Source: Pseudomonadota bacterium
Lineage (GTDB): Bacteria > Pseudomonadota > Alphaproteobacteria > Rhizobiales > Beijerinckiaceae
Assembly: GCA_023426505.1 (NCBI GenBank)
Contig: JAFAAP010000137.1
Coordinates: 1-29,562 of the forward strand
Direction of reading: 5' to 3'
Length of the DNA: 29,562 nucleotides
Positions 24,056-29,562 of this stretch are shown here, piece after piece (position 1 is the first letter of the stretch; every line of letters begins with the position of its first letter). The notes below the pieces were generated by a model. The model did no database searches. It was given only the letters and a program-made list of their open reading frames with translations, and was not told the origin of the DNA. The position numbers and the translations under genes are program-made.

Positions 24056-25481
24056 ATGGCAAACCATTTTCTCGGCATCGATGCCGGCACCGGCAGCGCA
24101 CGCGCCGGTCTCTTCGACGAGCATGGCACCCTGCTCGCCTCTGCCAAGACGGACATCGCAATCTGGCACGAATCCGGCGGCATCGTGGAGCAGCCGAGCA
24201 ACGATATCTGGCTGGCCGTGTGCGCCAGCGCGCGCGGCGCCGTGGCCAGAGCAGGCGTTCCGCCCGAAAGCATCAAGGGCATCGGCTTCGACGCGACATG
24301 CTCTCTCGTTGTCCTGGGGCAAGGCGGCCATCCCTTGGCCGTCGGGCCCTCCGGCGACCCTGAGCGTAACATCATCGTCTGGATGGATCACCGTGCTACC
24401 GGACAGGCTCGTCGGATCAACGGGACAGGCGAGACTGTGCTGAACTACGTCGGGGGCTCCATGTCTCCAGAAATGGAAACGCCGAAGCTCTTGTGGCTCG
24501 CGGAGAACATGCCACCAACCTTCACAGGCGCATGGCAGTTCATGGACTTGGCCGATTTCCTCACCTGGAAAGCCACCGCAAGTCTCGCGCGATCCGTCTG
24601 CACCGTGACCTGCAAGTGGACTTATTTGGCCCATGAGGGCCGGTGGGATGAAGGCTACTTCCGAAGGGTTGGGCTTGGCCAACCTGCTGACGAATCCTTC
24701 CGGCGGATCGGCAACGAGATCGTGCCGGGTGGCACCGCCCTCGGCAGCGGCCTGACCGCGCAAGCAGCGGCTGACCTTGGTCTGAAGCCCGGAACCCCTG
24801 TCGCGGCAGGCCTCATCGACGCCCATGCCGGTGGACTTGGAACCGTAGGCGCACGCGGGAACGTGGGCAATGTACTGACCCGCATGGCCTATGTGTTCGG
24901 CACGTCCGCCTGCACCATGTCATCGACCCGGGAGCCGGCCTTCGTGCCGGGCGTCTGGGGGCCATACTTTTCCGCCATGGTCCCCGGCTGTGGCTCAACG
25001 AGGGCGGCCGATCGGCGGCCGGGCCGCGATCAATCACCTGGTTCAAATGCATCCGGCTTCGGAACAGGCTGCGAAGATGGCCCGCGGCAGCGGCATTGGT
25101 CTCATCCATCGGCTGTCACAGGAGGCCGAGCGGCGCGGTGGCGCGGCGGCGTCGCGTCTCATCGGTGACGTGCATGTGGTTCCCGAGTTCCTCGGCAATC
25201 GAGCTCCGTTCTCCGACCCCGACGCGCGCGGCTTGATTGCCGGTCTAAGCATGGACACCGATCTCGATAGCCTCATCGCTCTTTATCTCGCGGGGATCTG
25301 TGGTCTTGGCTACGAGGCTCGGCAGATCGTGTACGTGCAGGCCAAGCAAGCTATTTTGATCGACACGATAGTGGTGAGCGGCGGCGCAGGACAGGCGATG
25401 GCTCAATCAGGAACAGCAGCAGCAAACACAGGTCCCGAACCTTGTGCTCAGGGACAAACGCCCAGGCAAAAAGGGATTTGA
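24056..25481 (+). pseudogene. FGGY-family pentulose kinase (probable D-ribulokinase), frameshifted and truncated
   Basis: Opens well at ATG 24056 with FLGIDAGTGSARAGLFDEHG, the FGGY nucleotide-binding start, and continues with GIGFDATCSLVV, VWMDHRA and GLIDAHAGG. As read, the frame is lost after FSAMVPG near 24988 and stops at 25168. Restoring one base there gives LWLNEGGRSAAG, and one more near 25023 gives AINHLVQMHPASEQ, which then runs on in the third frame through FLGNRAPFSD and IDTIVVSGGAG. So two bases appear to be missing in GC-rich places 35 bases apart. After about 25395 the family sequence ends abruptly, losing the last about 60-100 residues of a normal kinase of roughly 530. An intact enzyme would make ribulose 5-phosphate for the pentose phosphate pathway. 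The frameshifts could be sequencing errors; the lost C-terminus is harder to explain that way. Confidence 0.85.
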
Positions 25482-25512
25482 TTAGCGTTCAACCAGTCTC
25501 AATCGCGCCAGT

Positions 25513-25764
25513 TTATTGACGAGACCAACGTTTCGAATCCGGGCTGCTAAGAGGCAGGCTGCGGACGGTCCGGCCTGACGCATCAACAATCTCGAGGCTC
25601 CAGCCCTGCCAGTCCTCTGCTGCAAGTGGATCTTGTGCTCGAAGCTCTTCGATTGCTCTCATCGCCTGGAGCAGTGCGGCGTCGACGCTCACGTGCTCAA
25701 TTCCGTCCTCATCGCGAACGACGTCTGGACCATTGGTCAGGTTGAAATAGAAGCGGTGCGGCAT
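25513..25764 (-). CDS. DUF6894-like small protein
   Basis: An 83-residue protein from ATG 25764. The opening MPHRFYFNLTNGPDVVRDEDGIE, with a later EDWQGWSLEIVDASGRTVRSLP, fits the small DUF6894 proteins abundant in Methylobacteriaceae and Bradyrhizobiaceae, whose function is unknown. No good ribosome site precedes the start, so expression is uncertain. It lies convergent to the decayed kinase gene and downstream of the RTX-like gene. Confidence 0.75.
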   Translation of the reverse strand: MPHRFYFNLTNGPDVVRDEDGIEHVSVDAALLQAMRAIEELRAQDPLAAEDWQGWSLEIVDASGRTVRSLPLSSPDSKRWSRQ

Positions 25765-25984
25765 GGGAAGGATCGGAGCAATCTATTGGATGCTTCGCCC
25801 GTCAATAAGCTAATGGCAGCGACGGATCTTCAGGCAATACCGAGTGTGCTCCGGTCACAGCGGGAACAGTTCGCACACGGTGCAACGTCAAACTCCTGCG
25901 TAGTCCGAGGGATTAGAGAGTCCGAACTGCGAATCGGACTCTCTGACCTGTTGTCGGGACGACGGACAACCGTTCCGCGCGTGC
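25765..25984. other. Short intergenic region with a terminator
   Basis: Nothing coding is seen; the only structure is the stem-loop described at 25915-25944. Confidence 0.4.
25915..25944 (-). terminator. Hairpin terminator of the 27-residue-repeat protein gene
   Basis: AGAGAGTCCGA (25915-25925) pairs perfectly with TCGGACTCTCT (25934-25944) around an 8-base loop: an 11-bp stem located 40 bases after the stop codon of the minus-strand gene. No T-run. Confidence 0.65.
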
Positions 25985-27271
25985 TCAGATCAGGAAGTCG
26001 GCGCTCGATAAGCCAGTGACCCCGATCACGGTGATCTGGTCGATAGCGACCCCTCCGCTGGCTCCTGCCGTCAGAGTGATGATGGCATTGCCGCCGCTAT
26101 ACTCGATCTGCAGGTCGGAGAAGCTGGTCGCATAGGCTCTCAGGTCGATCAGATCGCGATCACCCTTGGTCTGGCCGAAATCGTGAATGGTGTCGATGCC
26201 CGAGCCGGGTCCACCAAAGATGAAGGTGTCGTTCCCAGAACCGCCCCAGAGGTGATCATCACCTGTTCCCCCATCGAGCTTGTCGTTGCCGCCTCTCGAC
26301 TTGCGGGACGCAATCTCGGCGTCGCCGTAGATCGTGTCATTGCCGGCACCGCCGTCGATCCAGTCATGTCCGCCTTGCGCATGACCGCTCAGCATTCGAG
26401 CGTCACCATAGAGTGTGTCCGCTCCATCCCCACCGGAGATCCAGTCACTTCCGCCCCAAGCAGCCCCGGAGATGGTCACCGCATCACCATAGAGCAGATC
26501 GGCGTCGAAGCCTCCCTCAATATGATCCCGACCCGCGACTGCCGAGCCGGACATCGACTGAGCGTCTCCAAACAAGGTGTCGGCTCCATCTCCACCGAAG
26601 ATCCAGTCATTGCCAGCACGAACATGCCCTCTGATCGACGCAGCATCACCGTAGATCACATCGCCATCGATCCCACCGTCGATCCGATCATGGCCGGCAC
26701 GGACTGCCCCAGACAGAGAGCGTGCATCGCCGTAGATCTGATCGACGCCGTCGCTTCCGTTGAGCTCATCATTGCCCGCACGAGCGGAGCCGGAGATCGT
26801 GAGCGCATCGCCATAGATCAGGTCTGCATCCAGGCCGCCGTCGATGTGGTCGTTGCCGGCGCGAACCGAGCCGGAGATTGAGCGAGCATCGCCATAGATC
26901 AAGTCAGCGCCAACGCCGCCATCGATGTGGTCGCTCCCAGCCCTTGCGGAGCCGGAGATCGCTCTAGCGTCGCCGTACAGGGTGTCGTTCCCGTCGCCAC
27001 CAAAAATCCAGTCGCTTCCGGCGCGGATATGCCCCCGGACTGCGACCGCATCGCCATAGACGGTGTCGTCGCCGCCGAGAGCATCGATCTGGGAGCCATG
27101 TCCCGTGCGGATGAGCGTTCCAACGCGGTCGCCATAGAGTGTGTTGGCCAGATCGTCAGCCGATCCAAGAAATGGGAACGTCTTCGTCATATGTTTCATC
27201 GAATAGTTAATGTTATCTGCCCGCGAACGAGATAAAGAGATGGACTTTCTGTACGGAAAGGCAACGGCCAT
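25985..27271 (-). CDS. RTX-like calcium-binding protein with nine exact 27-residue repeats
   Basis: As read from ATG 27271 the protein has 428 residues; AGGAAG lies 11 bases upstream. ATG 27199 (MKHMTKTFPFLGSADDL) is an alternative start without a ribosome site. Residues 83-325 are nine head-to-tail units of exactly 27 residues, of the form RAGxDxIxGGxGxDxxYGDA followed by xxISGSx. Each unit can be read as three nonapeptides, of which one is a canonical RTX GGxGxDxxx. Two ordinary RTX nonapeptides (GGTGDDHLW, GGSGNDTFI) follow, then a type I secretion-like end, GIDTIHDFGQTKGDRDLIDL, closing with FLI. The protein is strongly acidic. The likely role is an extracellular Ca2+-binding beta-roll. 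No secretion gene or enzymatic domain is nearby. Confidence 0.88.
   Translation of the reverse strand: MAVAFPYRKSISLSRSRADNINYSMKHMTKTFPFLGSADDLANTLYGDRVGTLIRTGHGSQIDALGGDDTVYGDAVAVRGHIRAGSDWIFGGDGNDTLYGDARAISGSARAGSDHIDGGVGADLIYGDARSISGSVRAGNDHIDGGLDADLIYGDALTISGSARAGNDELNGSDGVDQIYGDARSLSGAVRAGHDRIDGGIDGDVIYGDAASIRGHVRAGNDWIFGGDGADTLFGDAQSMSGSAVAGRDHIEGGFDADLLYGDAVTISGAAWGGSDWISGGDGADTLYGDARMLSGHAQGGHDWIDGGAGNDTIYGDAEIASRKSRGGNDKLDGGTGDDHLWGGSGNDTFIFGGPGSGIDTIHDFGQTKGDRDLIDLRAYATSFSDLQIEYSGGNAIITLTAGASGGVAIDQITVIGVTGLSSADFLI
26297..27025 (-). repeat. Nine tandem 81-bp coding repeats
   Basis: Units begin at residues 83, 110, 137, 164, 191, 218, 245, 272 and 299 of the encoded protein with no insertion or deletion. 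The DNA is similarly periodic, with a minus-strand TAYGGCGAYGC (TATGGCGATGC or TACGGCGACGC) core recurring about every 81 bases. Partial units flank both ends. Confidence 0.85.
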
Positions 27272-27593
27272 TCATATGTGAACTTCCTATGTCTTGGATT
27301 TATCCAGATTGGCTGACGCCAAATTCCAACGATGTCTTAGCATGTCACGTGCTCAACGGATTGGGACATGTCGTAGAACTTGACGGAGACAGCATCAGAG
27401 GCATAGGAAGCAGCACTCGCACCTCAACCTTCTCCATTAGAAACGACAATGGACGAACGGATGGCGCTAGCTGTTTATTCCAACCCTACTGCAAATTTTC
27501 ACAACTCGAGTGGGGTGGATGTCACGTTGCAGTCGTTGGGGTGTTTAGAGGGTGCGTGACCTCTACGTTGCGTCTAAGAGAGGTGTATTGAGG
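27272..27593. other. Intergenic region upstream of the repeat protein
   Basis: A possible 100-residue frame on the plus strand (27289-27591) has no ribosome site and an irregular composition, so it is not called. The region should hold the promoter for the minus-strand repeat-protein gene, but I cannot place it. It is less GC-rich than the flanking genes. Confidence 0.35.
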
Positions 27594-28223
27594 TTACGTC
27601 CTGCGCTTCATTACTTCCACATCAGGTCCGGATTCGCTCTTGAACAGAATCCCAAAGGTAGGGAACGGCCGGGCTTGGAGGCTGCATGTGCGAAGGCTCT
27701 GGTTGCCATCCTGAGAACTGGCAGGCGCTGCTCCGGAATTTAATCGATATCCCTTTATTGTCGGAGTAAGGCTCCCAACCGGACAATCCTCCGGAGGCGG
27801 GTTGATTTCAACTCCCTGAGAGCAATCCTGAGCGGACCCTCGACGTCCTACGAGGGCCTCCAACTTCTCCAGGAGAATCTCCGGTCGTGTGGGCTTGGCC
27901 AGGAACTGCGCGGATGAAGGCAGATCCCCCTCTTCCGGAAACGCCTTGCCTGAGATCACCAGCACGCCCACTTCGGGCCAGCCCTGGGCGACAAGACGCG
28001 CAAACTCGAACCCATCGAGGGAGCCAGGCATATCCACGTCCGTCAGGACGGCCCGCACATCCTGTCGCCGTCTGAGGATCTCGAACGCCTCGTCGGCATT
28101 ATCAGCCTCCGCCACCCAGAAGCCGGCCTCGCGCAGGATGTCGACCTGCGTCAGACGCACGAGCGGTTCGTCCTCCACCAGGAGGACGACCGGCTGGCTC
28201 AGAACGGGCGCACGGGGTTTCAT
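27594..28223 (-). CDS. Response regulator receiver protein with non-domain C-terminal tail
   Basis: From ATG 28223 the protein has 209 residues. Residues 11-126 are a CheY-like receiver: acidic pair Glu17-Asp18 (LLVEDEP), phosphoacceptor Asp62 (VLTDVDMPG), Ser91 and Lys110 (LAKPTRP). About 80 further residues follow (from SAQDCSQGVEINPPPEDCPV) with no domain and the look of translated non-coding DNA, since close relatives normally end near residue 127. The original stop has probably been lost. With no output domain it would act through protein contacts. It is the last of three co-directional regulator genes and no kinase lies next to them. Confidence 0.85.
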   Translation of the reverse strand: MKPRAPVLSQPVVLLVEDEPLVRLTQVDILREAGFWVAEADNADEAFEILRRRQDVRAVLTDVDMPGSLDGFEFARLVAQGWPEVGVLVISGKAFPEEGDLPSSAQFLAKPTRPEILLEKLEALVGRRGSAQDCSQGVEINPPPEDCPVGSLTPTIKGYRLNSGAAPASSQDGNQSLRTCSLQARPFPTFGILFKSESGPDVEVMKRRT

Positions 28224-28280
28224 GGATCCCGGAACGGACAAATTTCGCGATTAGTTCCCGAGCGATGAGCCCGGGCAATC

Positions 28281-28703
28281 TCAGGGCCGAGGGAACTTGG
28301 CCAACAGGCGCCTGATCCGATCAACCACGTCCTGTGACGGATAGGGCTTTATGAGCAAGGGGCCGGCCTCACACAGGCTGGCGGCGATGTCGGCCGAGCG
28401 CTCGACCCCCGAGGTCAGGATGACCTGCACTCCCGGCTTGTTGGTCCGGATCCATCGCGCCAAGCCAAAGCCATCCATGTCGCCCGGCATCTGGACGTCG
28501 CTGAACACGATATCAATCGCTACTTCAGGCGACTGCAGCATTGTGACAGCCTCCCGGGCGTTCACGGCCTCATGGACCTTGTAGCCGCACTCGCGCAGAT
28601 ACTCGGCAATCGCAACGCGGACGAGGATTTCGTCCTCGACTACGAGGATTGTCTGAAGCGAAGTGCCCGCTTTGGGCGTGACATGGGTTGATGCGTTGCT
28701 CAC
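28281..28703 (-). CDS. Response regulator receiver protein (CheY-like)
   Basis: A 140-residue single receiver domain from GTG 28703; no clear ribosome site supports the start. The fold is complete: acidic pair Glu23-Asp24 (LVVEDE), phosphoacceptor Asp69 (IVFSDVQMPG), Thr97-Ser98 and Lys119 (LLIKPYPS). The sequence resembles the other regulators in this cluster but differs enough to be an older duplicate. Its kinase partner is not in the window. Confidence 0.88.
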   Translation of the reverse strand: MSNASTHVTPKAGTSLQTILVVEDEILVRVAIAEYLRECGYKVHEAVNAREAVTMLQSPEVAIDIVFSDVQMPGDMDGFGLARWIRTNKPGVQVILTSGVERSADIAASLCEAGPLLIKPYPSQDVVDRIRRLLAKFPRP

Positions 28704-28740
28704 GCAAAGCTAATCGCCACGCTTTTTCTGGGTTCCATGG

Positions 28741-29154
28741 TCATGCTTTAGGAGCGGCTGGCCAGTTGAGGCTGCCGGTCACGAGCTCGATCACCCGCGA
28801 CACGAGATAGGGTTTACGAACGAACGGGCCGAGCTCGGCAAGGTCGGGCGTGTCAGAGTATCGATCCTTGCCGGAGGTCAGGAGAATACGGGTCGGGAGG
28901 CCACGCTCTCGGACCAGACGCGCAAGCTCCAGCCCGCTGCGAGAACCCGGCAGATGAATGTCAACGAACAGCAGGTCTACACGCACGGTCTCAAGCACTG
29001 CAACTGCGTCGTCTGCCGAACTGGCTTCGATCACTTTGAAGCCGCGCGCCCGGACCTCATCGCTGATCAGGCTGCGCATCAGGACCTCGTCTTCGACAAC
29101 CAGGATCGTGGGTGGCGCCTGACGCGGAAAGGGCGTGATCGTTGCGGCACTCAT
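28741..29154 (-). CDS. Response regulator receiver protein (CheY-like)
   Basis: The ATG at 29154 is chosen over upstream in-frame starts because AGGAG lies just before it on the minus strand; this gives 137 residues. It has the acidic pair Glu21-Asp22 (LVVEDE), phosphoacceptor Asp65 (LLFVDIHLPG), Thr93-Ser94 and Lys114 (FVRKPYLVS). It is a stand-alone receiver, the first of three in a row in the same direction. HWE kinase systems of this order often use several such regulators for general stress or light signalling; whether this holds here is unknown. Confidence 0.9.
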   Translation of the reverse strand: MSAATITPFPRQAPPTILVVEDEVLMRSLISDEVRARGFKVIEASSADDAVAVLETVRVDLLFVDIHLPGSRSGLELARLVRERGLPTRILLTSGKDRYSDTPDLAELGPFVRKPYLVSRVIELVTGSLNWPAAPKA

Positions 29155-29382
29155 GCATACTCCTGACGCTACCAAACGCCCGGATAACGGGCAGGACCTA
29201 GATGGGTTCTCAGACCGGTTCTGCGCTGCATCGCCCCAGAGGGGCTGGCTCAGGCTGAACAAGCAGGTCTGTGATCGCTTGGTCCCGCAGCTTGACGTGT
29301 CACTGGTTAAGCCGCAGAGAGGGAGCCCGGCGGCATCAGAAAACGTTTGTCCGGCTCAGCTTCCTTTGGCGTTGCATCCCGC
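29155..29382. other. Divergent intergenic region between two regulator genes
   Basis: It separates the minus-strand trio from a plus-strand regulator and should carry promoters for both directions. No clear -35/-10 pair or operator was identified. Confidence 0.3.
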
Positions 29383-29562
29383 ATGTACGATCAGTTCCTC
29401 GGTGTCGTTCTCCTGGTCGAAGACGAACCGCTGGGGCGGCTGCTGGCGGCGGACGTCCTCCTCGATGCCAAGTTCCGGGTGATCGAGGCGGCCAATGCCG
29501 AGGAGGCATTGACCGTGCTGCAGGCCGGTGTCGAGGTGGATGTGCTGCTCTCAGATGTCGAG
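29383..29562 (+). CDS. Response regulator receiver protein, 3'-truncated by window edge
   Basis: Sixty codons from ATG 29383 are visible. The opening MYDQFLGVVLLVEDEPLGRL, then a helix with AANAEEALTVL, and VDVLLSDVE reaching the expected phosphoacceptor Asp match the receiver fold seen in the three minus-strand neighbours. No convincing ribosome site precedes the ATG. The remainder, including any output domain, lies outside the window. Confidence 0.85.
   Translation, partial: MYDQFLGVVLLVEDEPLGRLLAADVLLDAKFRVIEAANAEEALTVLQAGVEVDVLLSDVE

Noticed and set aside
26183..26881. Plus-strand frame with repeating Ile/Asp/Val pattern
   Set aside because: Antisense reflection of the 81-bp repeats of the RTX-like gene.
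26297..27025. CRISPR-like array because of regular 81-bp spacing
   Set aside because: The periodicity is in coding phase, with no spacers between the units and a continuous RTX-like protein.
27289..27591. 100-codon plus-strand frame
   Set aside because: No ribosome site and no recognisable motif; lies in the likely promoter region of the minus-strand gene.

Overview
The window has high G+C content and reads like an alphaproteobacterium of the Hyphomicrobiales, probably near Microvirga or Methylobacterium. This rests on family content: a CheB-CheR-PAS-HWE-type kinase, single-domain response regulators, a DUF6894 protein, a DUF2933 protein and xylose-type ABC genes next to a ribitol dehydrogenase. 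It is an inference, since no rRNA or marker gene is present. Much of the window is accessory DNA with clear signs of gene decay.

Region 1 (1-8858, + strand) is a copper-handling cluster. It holds the 3' part of a TolC-type outer-membrane channel, a Tat-exported multicopper oxidase, a cupredoxin, a CusF-type metallochaperone, a DUF305-CusF-CusF fusion, a Cu+ P-type ATPase with His-rich/YHS/CPMHP metal-binding N-terminus, a tyrosinase-family protein, a DUF2933 membrane protein and a frameshifted small membrane protein. A 19-bp dyad inside a long-spacer promoter just before the ATPase matches CueR/HmrR-type copper-responsive promoters. Together the genes would bind, oxidise and export copper in the periplasm and pump Cu(I) out of the cytoplasm.

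Region 2 (about 8.9-15.2 kb, mostly - strand) is a decaying signalling island. A CheB-like methylesterase has lost its N-terminal half to an IS6-family element. A large CheB-CheR-PAS-HWE kinase carries three in-frame stops and a frameshift. The small response regulator after it is intact. Small decayed remnants and an 18-bp perfect palindrome lie beyond it.

Region 3 (15.2-18.9 kb) has a secreted-type RTX calcium-binding protein with a strong terminator, a class III adenylate cyclase cut off after its catalytic domain, and about 1.1 kb with no convincing gene.

Region 4 (18.9-25.5 kb, + strand) is a pentitol catabolic cluster: an AraC-type regulator, a periplasmic sugar-binding protein, an ABC ATPase, a permease, ribitol 2-dehydrogenase and an FGGY kinase. 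The kinase has two frameshifts and a lost C-terminus, so the pathway as read is broken at the kinase step.

Region 5 (25.5-29.56 kb) has a DUF6894 protein, a second RTX-like protein built from nine exactly spaced 27-residue repeats, three tandem CheY-like regulators on the - strand, and the start of a fourth on the + strand that runs off the window. No tRNA, rRNA, CRISPR array or replication origin was seen.
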